A DNA stretch of 64,000 nt from Tupaia tana. Its lineage: Eukaryota; Chordata; Mammalia; Scandentia; Tupaiidae. Shown piece by piece: positions 25,201 to 37,700 of the stretch. Both the position numbers and the translations under genes were made by a program. Within the stretch, counting starts at the first letter, position 1. Every line of letters begins with the position of its first letter. The DNA lies in the NCBI GenBank assembly GCA_026018925.1, contig JAKSZU010000219.1, positions 62,001 through 126,000 on the forward strand. The letters run 5' to 3'. Under the pieces are notes generated by a model that was not told the DNA's origin, searched no databases, and saw only the letters and a list, made by a program, of their open reading frames with translations.

Positions 25201-26291
25201 CAGGAGAGTTGAGCCATTCTCTGAGAAGTTTCCACATGGATACTGGGAACTAGATATTTCAGGGCACAGGCGAAATGAAGATTTTCTACTCATAATTCAG
25301 CCTCCAGCAAGCAAAGCTAGTGTGGTAGGGAGCCCCTCTGGCCTTCTATCCATGTCTCTGTGTCTCTGAGGTCTCTTTCTCTCTCTGCTCCTCTCTCCTC
25401 ATTTTTTTGGTAATTTTTCCTTTTTACGATTTTTTTAAAGGTAGAATTTCTCTCTGGCTCTCAGCTCCATCTTTTGTTTTGTTAATAAGCCCTTCTGCTC
25501 CTTTCTCTCAGGCAGGAGAGTTGAGCCATTCTCTGAGAAGGTTCCACATGGATACTGGGAACTAGATATTTCAGGTCACAGGCGAAATGAAGATTTTCTA
25601 CTCATAATTCAGCCTCCAGCAAGCAAAGCTAGTGTGGTAGGGAGCCCCTCTGGCCTTCTATCCCTGTCTCTGTGTCTCTGATGTCTCTGTCTTTCTCTGC
25701 TCCTGTCTCCTCTTTTTTTTTGGTAATTTGACCTTTTTACGATTTTTTTAAAGGTAGAATTTCTCTCTGGCTCTCCGCTCCATCTTTTGTTTCGTTAATA
25801 AGCCCTTCTGCTCCTTTCTCCCAGGCAGGAGAGTTGAGCCATTCTCTGAGAAGATTCCACATGGATACTGGGAACTAGATATTTCAGGGCACAGGCGAAA
25901 TGAAGATTTTCTACTCATAATTCAGCCTCCAGCAAGCAAAGCTAGTGTGGTAGGGAGCCCCCTCTGGCCTTCTATCCCTGTCTCTGTGTCTCTGAGTTCT
26001 CTGTCTCTCTCTGCTCCTGTCTCCTCATTTTTTTTTGGTAATTCTTCCTTTTTACGATTTTTTTAAAGGTAGAATTTCTCTCTGGCTCTCAGCTCCATCT
26101 TTTGTTTTGTTAATAAGCCCTTCTGCTCCTTTCTCCAGGCAGGAGAGTTGAGCCATTCTCTGAGAAGATTCCACATGGATACTGGGAACTAGATATTTCA
26201 GGGCACAGGCGAAATGAAGATTTTCTACTCATAATTCAGCCTCCAGCAAAGCAAAGCTAGTGTGGTAGGGAGCCCCTCTGGCCTTCTATCC
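22220..26291 (+). repeat. Mixed zone of 13 monomers
   Basis: Starts are 22220, 22531, 22844, 23158, 23471, 23784, 24097, 24412, 24726, 25041, 25352, 25664 and 25978. Types known from elsewhere appear singly: 22531 is the AAAGTTAG/GCCTTTCTG type; 23784 is the CTCTCAGG/GGACACAGG type; 24726 has GGCTGGAG and AAGGTTTTC like 39730 and 44111; 25978 has GAGTTCTC and AATTCTTCC like 32230 and 35671. The copy at 25664 may be chimeric: GATGTC with AATTTG in its 5' part, as at 31605, and TGTTTCGTTAAT in its 3' part, as at 31918. Confidence 0.75.
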
Positions 26292-29200
26292 CTGTCTCTG
26301 TGTCTCTGAGGTCTCTTTCTCTCTCTGCTCCTGTCTCCTCATTTTTTTGGTAATTTTTCCTTTTTACGATTTTTTTAAAGGTAGAATTTCTCTCTGGCTC
26401 TCAGCTCCATCTTTTGTTTTGTTAATAAGCCCTTCTGCCTCCTTTCTCCCAGGCAGGAGAGTTGAGCCATTCTCTGAGAAGATTCCACATGGATACTGGG
26501 AACTAGCTATTTCAGGGCACAGGCGAAATGAAGATTTTCTACTCATAATTCAGCCTCCAGCAAGCAAAGCTAGTGTGGTAGGGAGCCCCCTCTGGCCTTC
26601 TATCCCTGTCTCTGTGTCTCTGAGGTCTCTGTCTCTCTCTGCTCCTGTCTCCTCTTTTTTTTGGTAATTTGTCCTTTTTACGATTTTTTAAAGGTAGAAT
26701 TTCTCTCTGGCACTCCTCTCCATCTTTTGTTTTGTTAATAAGCCCTTCTGCTCCTTTCTCCCAGGCAGGCGAGTTGAGCCATTCTCTGAGAAGATTCCAC
26801 ATGGATACTGGGAACGAGATATTTCAGGGCACAGGCGAAATGAAGATTTTCTACTCATAATTCAGCCTCCAGCAAGCAAAGCTAGTGTGGTAGGGAGCCC
26901 CTCTGGCCTTCTATCCCTGTCTCTGTGTCTCTGAGGTCTCTTTCTCTCTCTGCTCCTCTCTCCTCATTTTTTTGGTAATTTTTCCTTTTTACGATTTTTT
27001 AAAGGTAGAATTTCTCTCTGGCTCTCAGCTCCATCTTTTGTTTTGTTAATAAGCCCTTCTGCTCCTTTCTCCCAGGCAGGAGTGTTGAACCATTCTCTGA
27101 GAAGTTTCCACATGGATACTGGGAACTAGATATTTCAGGGCACAGGCGAAATGAAGATTTTCTACTCATAATTCAGCCTCCAGCAAGCAAAGCTAGTGTG
27201 GTAGGGAGCCCCTCTGGCCTTCTATCCCTGTCTCTGTATCTCTGATGTCTCTGTCTCTCTCTGCTCCTGTCTCCTCTTTTTTTTTTGGTAATTTGTCCTT
27301 TTTACGATTTTTTAAAGGTAGAATTTCTCTCTGGCTCTCCGCTCCATCTTTTGTTTTGTTAATAAGCCCTTCTGCTCCTTTCTCCCAGGCAGGAGAGTTG
27401 AGCCATTCTCTGAGAAGATTCCACATGGATACTGGGAACTAGATATTTCAGGGCACAGGCGAAATGAAGATTTTCTACTCATAATTCAGCCTCCAGCAAG
27501 CAAAGCTAGTGTGGTAGGGAGCCCCTCTGGTCTTCTATCCCTGTCTCTGTGTCTCTGAGGTCTCTTTCTCTCTCTGCTCCTGTCTCCTCATTTTTTTGGT
27601 AATTTTTCCTTTTTACGATTTTTTTAAAGGTAGAATTTCTCTCTGGCTCTCAGCTCCATCTTTTGTTTTGTTAATAAGCCCTTCTGCTCCTTTCTCCCAG
27701 GCAGGAGAGTTGATCCATTCTCTGAGAAGATTCTACATGGATACTGGGAACTAGATATTTCAGGGCACAGGCGAAATGAAGATTTTCTACTCATAATTCA
27801 GCCTCCAGCAAGCAAAGCTAGTGTGGTAGATAGCCCCTCTGGCCTTCTCTACCTGTCTCTGTGTCTCTGATGTCTCTGTCTCTCTCTGCTCCTGTCTCCT
27901 CTATTTTTTGGGAATTTGTCCATTTTACGATTTTTTTAAAGGTAGAATTTCTCTCTGGCTCTCCGCTCCATCTTTTGTTTTGTTAATAAGCCCTTATGTT
28001 CCTTTCTCCCAGGCAGGAGATTTGAGCCATTCTCTGAGAAGATTCCACATGGATACTTGTAACATGATATTTCAGGGCACAGGCGAAATGAAGATTTTCT
28101 ACTCATAATTCAGCCTCCAGCAAGCAAAGCTAGTGTGGTAGGGAGCCCCTCTGGCCTTCTATCCCTGTCTCTGTGTCTCTGAGGTCTCTGCCTCTCTCTG
28201 CTCCTGTCTCCTCATTTTCTTGGGTAATTTTTCCTTTTTACGATTTTTTTAAAGGTAGAATTTCTCTCTGGCTCTCCGCTCCATCTTTTGTTTTGTTAAT
28301 AAGCCCTTCTGCTCCTTTCTCCCAGGCAGGAGAGTTGAGCCATTCTCTGAGAAGATTCCACATGGATACTGGGAACTAGATATTTCAGGGCACAGGCGAA
28401 ATGAAGATTTTCTACGCATAATTCAGCCTCCAGCAAGCAAAGCTAGTGTGGTAGGGAGCCCCTCTGGCCTTCTATCCCTGTCTCTGTGTCTCTGAGGTCT
28501 CTGTCTCTCTCTGCTCCTGTCTCATCTTTTTTTTGGTAATTTGTCCTTTTTACGATTTTTTTAAAGGTAGAATTTCTCTCTGGCACTCCGCTCCATCTTT
28601 TGTTTTGTTAATAAGCCCTTCTGCTCCTTTCTCCCAGGCAGGAGAGTTGAGCCATTCTCTGAGAAGATTCCACATGGATACTGGGAACGAGATATTTCAG
28701 GGCACAGGCGAAATGAAGATTTTCTACTCATAATTCAGCCTCCAGCAAGCAAAGCTAGTGTGGTAGGGAGCCCCTCTGGCCTTCTATCCCTGTCTCTGTG
28801 TCTCTGAGGTCTCTTTCTCTCTCTGCTCCGCTCTCCTGATTTTTTTGGTAATTTTTCCTTTTTACGATTTTTTTAAAGGTAGAATTTCTCTCTGGCTCTC
28901 AGCTCCATCTTTTGTTTTGTTAATAAGCCCTTCTGCTCCTTTCTCCCAGGCAGGAGTGTTGAACCATTCTCTGAGAAGGTTCCACATGGATACTGGGAAC
29001 TAGATATTTCAGGGCACAGGCGAAATGAAGATTTTCTACTCATAATTCAGCCTCCAGCAAGCAAAGCTAGTGTGTTAGGGAGCCCCTCTGGCCTTCTATC
29101 CCTGTCTCTGTATCTCTGATGTCTCTGTCTCTTTCTGCTCCTGTCTCCTCTTTTTTTTGGTAATTTGTCCTTTTTACGATTTTTTAAAGGTAGAATTTCT

Positions 29201-30350
29201 CTCTGGCTCTCCGCTCCATCTTTTGTTTTGTTAATAAGCCCTTCTGCTCCTTTCTCCCAGGCAGGAGAGTTGAGCCATTCTCTGAGAAGATTCCACATGG
29301 ATACTGGGAACTAGATATTTCAGGGCACAGGCGAAATGAAGATTTTCTACTCATAATTCAGCCTCCAGCAAGCAAAGCTAGTGTGGTAGGGAGCCCCTCT
29401 GGTCTTCTATCCCTGTCTCTGTGTCTCTGAGGTCTCTTTCTCTCTCTGCTCCTCTCTCCTCATTTTTTTGGTAATTTTTCCCTTTTTACGATTTTTTTAA
29501 AGGTAGAATTTCTCTCTGGCTCTCAGCTCCATCTTTTGTTTTGTTAATAAGCCCTTCTGCTCCTTTCTCCCAGGCAGGAGAGTTGAGCCATTCTCTGAGA
29601 AGATTCTACATGGATACTGGGAACTAGATATTTCAGGGCACAGGCGAAATGAAGATTTTCTACTCATAATTCAGCCTCCAGCAAGCAAAGCTAGTGTGGT
29701 AGAGAGCCCCTCTGGCCTTCTATCCCTGTCTCTGTGTCTCTGATGTCTCTGTCTCTCTCTGCTCCTGTCTCCTCTTTTTTTTGGGAATTTGTCCATTTTA
29801 CGATTTTTTTAAAGGTAGAATTTCTCTCTGGCTCTCCGCTCCATCTTTTGTTTTGTTAATAAGCCCTTATGCTCCTTTCTCCCAGGCAGGAGATTTGAGC
29901 CATTCTCTGAGAAGATTCCACATGGATACTGGTAACATGATATTTCAGGGCACAGGCGAAATGAAGATTTTCTACTCATAATTCAGCCTCCAGCAAGCAA
30001 AGCTAGTGTGGTAGGGAGCCCCTCTGGCCTTCTATCCCTGTCTCTGTGTCTCTGAGGTCTCTGCCTCTCTCTGCTCCTGTCTCCTCATTTTCTTGGGTAA
30101 TTTTTCCTTTTTACGATTTTTTTAAAGGTAGAATTTCTCTCTGGCTCTCCGATCCATCTTTTGTTTTGTTAATAAGCCCTTCTGCTCCTTTCTCCCAGGC
30201 AGGAGAGTTGAGCCATTCTCTGAGAAGATTCCACATGGATACTGGGAACTAGATATTTCAGGGCACAGGCGAAATGAAGATTTTCTACGCATAATTCAGC
30301 CTCCAGCAAGCAAAGCTAGTGTGGTAGGGAGCCCCTCTGGCCTTCTATCC
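26292..30350 (+). repeat. 6-monomer HOR, two tandem copies (26606-28477, 28478-30350) plus one flanking monomer
   Basis: After a flanking copy at 26292 (GAACTAGCTAT), the units start at 26606, 26917, 27228, 27541, 27853, 28165 and at 28478, 28790, 29102, 29413, 29726, 30038; unit length is 1872-1873 bp. I label members A-F: A has GGCACTCC and GAACGAG; B has AGGAGTGTTGAACC; C has CTGTATCTCTGATG; D has GATTCTACATGG and precedes E; E has GGGAATTTGTCCATTTT and GAGATTTGAGCC; F has CTCTGCCTCTC, CTTGGGTAAT and CTACGCATAATTC. The same A-F order recurs at 36296-38167 inside a larger HOR, so the 6-mer is a local amplification of part of it. Confidence 0.9.
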
Positions 30351-31291
30351 CTGTCTCTGTGTCTCTGAGGTCTCTGTCTCTCTCTGCTCCTGTCTCCTCA
30401 TTGTTTTTGTTAATTTTTCCTTTTTACGATTTTTTTAAAGGTAGAATTTCTCTCTGCCTCTCAGCTCCATCTTTTGTTTTGTTAATAAGCCCTTCTGCTC
30501 CTTTCTCCCAGGCAGGAGAGTTGAGCCATTCTCTGAGAAGATTCCACATGGATACTGGGAACTAGATATTTCAGGGCACAGGCGAAATGAAGATTTTCTA
30601 TTCATAATTCAGCCTCCCGCAAGCAAAGCTAGTGTGGTTGGTAGCCTCTCTGGCCTTCTATCCCTGTCTCTGTGTCTCTGAGGTCTCTGTCTATCTCTGC
30701 TCCTGTCTCCTCATTTTTTTGGTAATTTTTAGTTTTTTACGATTTTTTTAAAGGTAGAATTTCTCTCTGGCTCTCAGCTCCATTTTTTTTTTTCGTTAAT
30801 AAGCCCTTCTGCTCCTTTCTCCCAGGCAGGAGAGTTGAGCCATTCTCTGAGAAGATTCCACATGGATACTGGGAACTAGATATTTCAGGTCACAGGCGAA
30901 ATGAAGATTTTTCTACTCATAATTCAGCCTCCAGCAAGCAACCCTAATGTGGTAGGGAGCCCTCTGGCCTTCTATCCCTGTCTCTGTGTCTCTGAGGTCT
31001 CTGTCTCTCTCTGCTCCTGTCTCCTCATTTTTTTTTGGTAATTTTTCCTTTTTACGATTTTTTTAAAGGTAGAATTTCTCTCTGGCTCTCAGCTCCATCT
31101 TTTGTTTTGTTAATAAGCCCTTCTGCTCCTTTCTCCCAGGCAGGAGAGTTGAGCCATTCTCTGAGAAGATTCCATATGGATACGTGGAACTAGATATTTC
31201 AGGGCACAGGCGAAATGAAGATTTTCTACTCATAATTCAGCCTCCAGCAAGCAAAGCTAGTGTGGTAGGGAGCCCCTCTGGCCTTCTATCC
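30351..31291 (+). repeat. Members G, H and a possible chimera that continue the A-F series
   Basis: Starts are 30351, 30664 and 30978. G (30351) has CATTGTTTTTGTTAATT, CTGCCTCTC and CCCGCAAGC. H (30664) has TTTTTAGTTTTTTACG, a long T-run before CGTTAAT, and ACCCTAATGTGG. The third copy follows H as 33482 and 38792 do, but ends with ATACGTGG like 34421. It may therefore be a fusion of those two positions, which would delete three monomers. Confidence 0.7.
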
Positions 31292-34200
31292 CTGTCTCTG
31301 TGTCTCTGAGGTCTCTGTCTCTCTCTGCTCCTGTCTCCTCATTTTCTTGGGTAATTTTTCCTTTTTACGATTTTTTTAAAGGTAGAATTTCTCTCTGGCT
31401 CTCCGCTCCATCTTTTGTTTTGTTAATAAGCCCTTCTGCTCCTTTCTCCCAGGCAGGAGAGTTGAGCCATTCTCTGAGAAGATTCCACATGGATACTGGG
31501 AACTAGATATTTTAGGGCACAGGCGAAATGAAGATTTTCTACTCATAATTCAGCCTCCAGCAAGCAAAGCTAGTGTGGTAGGGAGCCCCTCTGGCCTTCT
31601 ATCCCTGTCTCTGTGTCTCTGATGTCTCTGTCTCTCTCTGCTCCTGTCTCCTCATTTTTTTTGGTAATTTGTCCTTTTTACGATTTTTTAAAGGTAGAAT
31701 TTCTCTCTGGCTCTACGCTCCATCTTTTGTTTTGTTAATAAGCCCTTCTGCTCCTTTCTCCCAGGCAGGAGAGTTGAGCCATTCTCTGAGAAGATTCCAC
31801 ATGGATACTGGGAACTAGATATTTCAGGGCACAGGCGAAATGAAGATTTTCTACTCATAATTCAGCCTCCAGCAAGCAAAGCTCGTGTGGTAGGGATCCC
31901 CCTCTGGCCTTCTATCCCTGTCTCTGTGTCTCTGAGGTCTCTTTCTCTCTCTGCTCCTGTCTCCTCATTTTTTTGGTAATTTTTCCTTTTTACGATTTTT
32001 TTAAAGGTAGAATTTCTCTCTGGCTCTCCGCTCCATCTTTTGTTTCGTTAATAAGCCCTTCTGCTCCTTTCTCCCAGGCAGGAGAGTTGAGCCATTCTCT
32101 GAGAAGATTCCACATGGATACTGGGAACTAGATATTTCATGGCACAGGCGAAATGAAGATTTTCTACTCATAATTCAGCCTCCAGCAAGCAAAGCTAGTG
32201 TGGTAGGGAGCCCCTCTGGCCTTCTATCCCTGTCTCTGTGTCTCTGAGTTCTCTGTCTCTCTCTGCTCCTGTCTCCTCATTTTTTTTGGTAATTCTTCCT
32301 TTTTACGATTTTTTTAAAGGTAGAATTTCTCTCTGGCTCTCAGCTCCATCTTTTGTTTTGTTAATAAGCCCTTCTGCTCCTTTCTCCCAGGCAGGAGAGT
32401 TGAGCCATTCTCTGAGAAGATTCCACATGGATACTGGGAAACCTAGATATTTCAGGGCACAGGCGAAATGAAGATTTTCTACTCATAATTCAGCCTCCAG
32501 CAAGCAAAGCTAGTGTGGTAGGGAGCCCCCTCTGGCCTTCTATCCCTGTCTCTGTGTCTCTGAGGTCTCTTTCTCTCTCTGCTCCTGTCTCCTCATTTTT
32601 TTGGTAATTTTTCCTTTTTACGATTTTTTAAAGGTAGAATTTCTCTCTGGCTCTCAGCTCCATCTTTTGTTTTGTTAATAAGCCCTTCTGCTCCTTTCTC
32701 CCAGGCAGGAGAGTTGAGCCATTCTCTGAGAAGATTCCACATGGATACTGGGAACTAGCTATTTCAGGGCACAGGCGAAATGAAGATTTTCTACTCATAA
32801 TTCAGCCTCCAGCAAGCAAAGCTAGTGTGGTAGGGAGCCCCTCTGGCCTTCTATCCCTGTCTCTGTGTCTCTGAGGTCTCTGTCTCTCTCTGTTCCTGTC
32901 TCCTCTTTTTTTTGGTAATTTGTCCTTTTTACGATTTTTTAAAGGTAGAATTTCTCTCTGGCACTCCGCTCCATCTTTTGTTTTGTTAATAAGCCCTTCT
33001 GCTCCTTTCTCCCCAGGCAGGAGAGTTGAGCCATTCTCTGAGAAGATTCCACATGGATACTGGGAACTAGATATTTCAGGGCACAGGCGAAATGAAGATT
33101 TTTCTACTCATAATTCAGCCTCCCGCAAGCAAAGCTAGTGTGGTTGGGAGCCCCTCTGGCCTTCTATCCCTGTCTCTGTGTCTCTGAGGTCTCTGTCTCT
33201 CTCTGCTCCTGTCTCCTCATTTTTTTGGTAATTTTTAGTTTTTTACGATTTTTTTAAAGGTAGAATTTCTCTCTGGCTCTCAGCTCCATTTTTTTTTTCG
33301 TTAATAAGCCCTTATGCTCCTTTCTCCCAGGCAGGAGAGTTGAGCCATTCTCTGAGAAGATTCCACATGGATACTGGGAACTAGATATTTCAGGGCGCAG
33401 GCGAAATGAAGATTTTCTACTCATAATTCAGCCTCCAGCAAGCAACCCTAATGTGGTAGGGAGCCCTCTGGCCTTCTATCCCTGTCTCTGTGTCTCTGAG
33501 GTCTCTGTCTCTCTCTGCTCCTGTCTCCTCATTTTTTTTGGTAATTTTTCCTTTTTACGATTTTTTTAAAGGTAGAATTTCTCTCTGGCTCTCAGCTCCA
33601 TCTTTTGTTTTGTTAATAAGCCCTTCTGCTCCTTTCTCCCAGGCAGGAGAGTTGAGCCATTCTCTGAGAAGATTCCACATGGATACTGTGAACTAGATAT
33701 TTCAGGGCACAGGCGAAATGAAGATTTTCTACTCATAATTCAGCCTCCAGCAAGCAAAGCTAGTGTGGTAGGGAGCCCCTCTGTCCTTCTATCCCTGTCT
33801 CTGTGTCTCTGAGGTCTCTTTCTCTCTCTGCTCCAGTCTCCTCATTTTTTTGGTAATTTTTCCTTTTTACGATTTTTTTAAAGGTAGAATTTCTCTCTGG
33901 CTCTCAGCTCCATCTTTTGTTTTGTTAATAAGCCCTTCTGATCCTTTCTCTCAGGCAGGAGAGTTGAGCCATTCTCTGAGAAGGTTCCACATGGATACTG
34001 GGAACAAGATATTTCAGGACACAGGCGAAATGAAGATTTTCTACTCATAATTCAGCCTCCAGCAAGCAAAGCTAGTGTGGTAGGGAGCCCCTCTGGCCTT
34101 CTATCCCTGTCTCTGTGTCTCTGAGGTCTCTGTCTCTCTCTGCTCCTGTCTCCTCATTTTTTTTTGGTAATTTTTCCTTTTTACGATTTTTTTAAAGGTA

Positions 34201-34734
34201 GAATTTCTCTCTGGCTCTCAGCTCCATCTTTTGTTTTGTTAATAAGCCCTTCTGCTCCTTTCTCCCAGGCAGGAGAGTTGAGCCATTCTCTGAGAAGATT
34301 CCACATGGATACTGTGAACTAGATATTTCAGGGCACAGGCGAAATGAAGATTTTCTACTCATAATTCAGCCTCCAGCAAGCAAAGCTAGTGTGGTAGGGA
34401 GCCCCTCTGGCCTTCTATCCCTGTCTCTGTGTCTCTGAGGTCTCTGTCTCTCTCTGCTCCTGTCTCCTCATTTTTTTTGGTAATTTTTCCTTTTTACGAT
34501 TTTTTTAAAGGTAGAATTTCTCTCTGGCTCTCAGCTCCATCTTTTGTTTTGTTAATAAGCCCCTTCTGCTCCTTTCTCCCAGGCAGGAGAGTTGAGCCAT
34601 TCTCTGAGAAGATTCCACATGGATACGTGGAACTAGATATTTCAGGGCACAGGCGAAATGAAGATTTTCTACTCATAATTCAGCCTCCAGCAAGCAAAGC
34701 TAGTGTGGTAGGGAGCCCCTCTGGCCTTCTATCC
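31292..34734 (+). repeat. 11-monomer HOR copy, a shortened form of the inferred 17-mer
   Basis: Starts are 31292, 31605, 31918, 32230, 32546, 32857, 33170, 33482, 33795, 34107 and 34421; length is 3443 bp. Five members, K-O, run 31292-32856: K has CTTGGGTAAT and ATATTTTAGGG; L has GATGTC with six-T ACGATTTTTTAAAG; M has CTCCGCTCC and TTTCG; N has GAGTTC and AATTCTTCC; O has GAACTAGCTAT. Then come a chimeric A/G monomer (32857), H (33170) and four more. K returns at 34735, which closes the unit. Confidence 0.85.
32857..33169 (+). repeat. Chimeric A/G monomer at the 17-mer to 11-mer deletion
   Basis: The 5' part is type A: AATTTGTCC, the six-T ACGATTTTTTAAAG and GGCACTCC (A at 32963), as at 26606 and 28478. 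The 3' part is type G: CCCGCAAGC (C at 33124) and GTGGTTGGGAG, as at 30351 and 38168. The type A mark GAACGAG is absent, which puts the switch between 32963 and about 33068. O precedes and H follows, as expected for fusion of A to G with six monomers lost. Confidence 0.85.
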
Positions 34735-37700
34735 CTGTCTCTGTGTCTCTGAGGTCTCTGTCTCTCTCTGCTCCTGTCTCCTCATTTTCTTGGGTAATTT
34801 TTCCTTTTTACGATTTTTTTAAAGGTAGAATTTCTCTCTGGCTCTCCGCTCCATCTTTTGTTTTGTTAATAAGCCCTTCTGCTCCTTTCTCCCAGGCAGG
34901 AGAGTTGAGCCATTCTCTGAGAAGATTCCACATGGATACTGGGAACTAGATATTTTAGGGCACAGGCGAAATGAAGATTTTCTACTCATAATTCAGCCTC
35001 CAGCAAGCAAAGCTAGTGTGGTAGGGAGCCCCTCTGGCCTTCTATCCCTGTCTCTGTGTCTCTGATGTCTCTGTCTCTCTCTGCTCCTGTCTCCTCATTT
35101 TTTTGGTAATTTGTCCTTTTTACGATTTTTTAAAGGTAGAATTTCTCTCTGGCTCTCCGCTCCATCTTTTGTTTTGTTAATAAGCCCTTCTGCTCCTTTC
35201 TCCCAGGCAGGAGAGTTGAGCCATTCTCTGAGAAGATTCCACATGGATACTGGGAACTAGATATTTCAGGGCACAGGCGAAATGAAGATTTTCTACTCCT
35301 AATTCAGCCTCCAGCAAGCAAAGCTCGTGTGGTAGGGAGCCCCTCTGGCCTTCTATCCCTGTCTCTGTGTCTCTGAGGTCTCTTTCTCTCTCTGCTCCTG
35401 TCTCCTCATTTTTTTGGTAATTTTTCCTTTTTACGATTTTTTTAAAGGTAGAATTTCTCTCTGGCTCTCCGCTCCATCTTTTGTTTCGTTAATAAGCCCT
35501 TCTGCTCCTTTCTCCCAGGCAGGAGAGTTGAGCCATTCTCTGAGAAGATTCCACATGGATACTGGGAACTAGATATTTCAGGGCACAGGCGAAATGAAGA
35601 TTTTCTACTCATAATTCAGCCTCCAGCAAGCAAAGCTAGTGTGGTAGGGAGCCCCTCTGGCCTTCTATCCCTGTCTCTGTGTCTCTGAGTTCTCTGTCTC
35701 TCTCTGCTCCTGTCTCCTCATTTTTTTGGTAATTCTTCCTTTTTTACGATTTTTTTAAAGGTAGAATTTCTCTCTGGCTCTCAGCTCCATCTTTGTTTTG
35801 TTAATAAGCCCTTCTGCTCCTTTCTCCCAGGCAGGAGAGTTGAGCCATTCTCTGAGAAGATTCCACATGGATACTGGGAACTAGATATTTCAGGGCCCAG
35901 GCGAAATGAAGATTTTCTACTCATAATTCAGCCTCCAGCAAGCAAAGCTAGTGTGGTAGGGAGCCCCTCTGGCCTTCTATCCCTGTCTCTGTGTCTCTGA
36001 GGTCTCTTTCTCTCTCTGCTCCTGTCTCCTCATTTTTTTGGTAATTTTTCCTTTTTACGATTTTTTTAAAGGTAGAATTTCTCTCTGGCTCTCAGCTCCA
36101 TCTTTTGTTTTGTTAATAAGCCCTTCTGCTCCTTTCTCCCAGGCAGGAGAGTTGAGCCATTCTCTGAGAAGATTCCACATGGATACTGGGAACTAGCTAT
36201 TTCAGGGCACAGGCGAAATGAAGATTTTCTACTCATAATTCAGCCCTCCAGCAAGCAAAGCTAGTGTGGTAGGGAGCCCCTCTGGCCTTCTATCCCTGTC
36301 TCTGTGTCTCTGAGGTCTCTGTCTCTCTCTGCTCCTGTCTCCTCATTTTTTTGGTAATTTTTCCTTTTTACGATTTTTTTAAAGGTAGAATTTCTCTCTG
36401 GCACTCCGCTCCATCTTTTGTTTTGTTAATAAGCCCTTCTGCTCCTTTCTCCCAGGCAGGAGAGTTGAGCCATTCTCTGAGAAGATTCCACATGGATACT
36501 GGGAACGAGATATTTCAGGGCACAGGCGAAATGAAGATTTTCTAATCATAATTCAGCCTCCAGCAAGCAAAGCTAGTGTGGTAGGGAGCCCCTCTGGCCT
36601 TCTATCCCTGTCTCTTGTCTCTGAGGTCTCTTTCTCTCTCTGCTCCTCTCTCCTCATTTTTTTGGTAATTTTTCCTTTTTACGATTTTTTTAAAGGTAGA
36701 ATTTCTCTCTGGCTCTCAGCTCCATCTTTTGTTTTGTTAATAAGCCCTTCTGCTCCTTTCTCCCAGGCAGGAGTGTTGAACCATTCTCTGAGAAGGTTCC
36801 ACATGGATACTGGGAACTAGATATTTCAGGGCACAGGCGAAATGAAGATTTTCTACTCATAATTCAGCCTCCAGCAAGCAAAGCTAGTGTGGTAGGGATC
36901 CCCTCTGGCCTTCTATCCCTGTCTCTGTATCTCTGATGTCTCTGTCTCTCTCTGCTCCTGTCTCCTCTTTTTTTTTGGTAATTTGTCCTTTTTACGATTT
37001 TTTAAAGGTAGAATTTCTCTCTGGCTCTCCGCTCCATCTTTTGTTTTGTTAATAAGCCCTTCTGCTCCTTTCTCCCAGGCAGGAGAGTTGAGCCATTCTC
37101 TGAGAAGATTCCACATGGATACTGGGAACTAGATATTTCAGGGCACAGGCGAAATGAAGATTTTCTACTCATAATTCAGCCTCCAGCAAGCAAAGCTAGT
37201 GTGGTAGGGAGCCCCTCTGGTCTTCTATCCCTGTCTCTGTGTCTCTGAGTTCTCTTTCTCTCTCTGCTCCTGTCTCCTCATTTTTTTGGTAAATTTTTCC
37301 TTTTTACGATTTTTTTAAAGGTAGAATTTCTCTCTGGCTCTCAGCTCCATCTTTTGTTTTGTTAATAAGCCCTTCTGCTCCTTTCTCCCAGGCAGGAGAG
37401 TTGAGCCATTCTCTGAGAAGATTCTACATGGATAATGGGAACTAGATATTTCAGGGCACAGGCGAAATGAAGATTTTCTACTCATAATTCAGCCTCCAGC
37501 AAGCAAAGCTAGTGTGGTAGAGAGCCCCTCTGGCCTTCTATCGCTGTCTCTGTGTCTCTGATGTCTCTGTCTCTCTCTGCTCCTGTCTCCTCTTTTTTTT
37601 TGGGAATTTGTCCATTTTACGATTTTTTTAAAGGTGGAATTTCTCTCTGGCTCTCCGCTCCATCTTTTGTTTGTTAATAAGCCCTTATGCTCCTTTCTCC

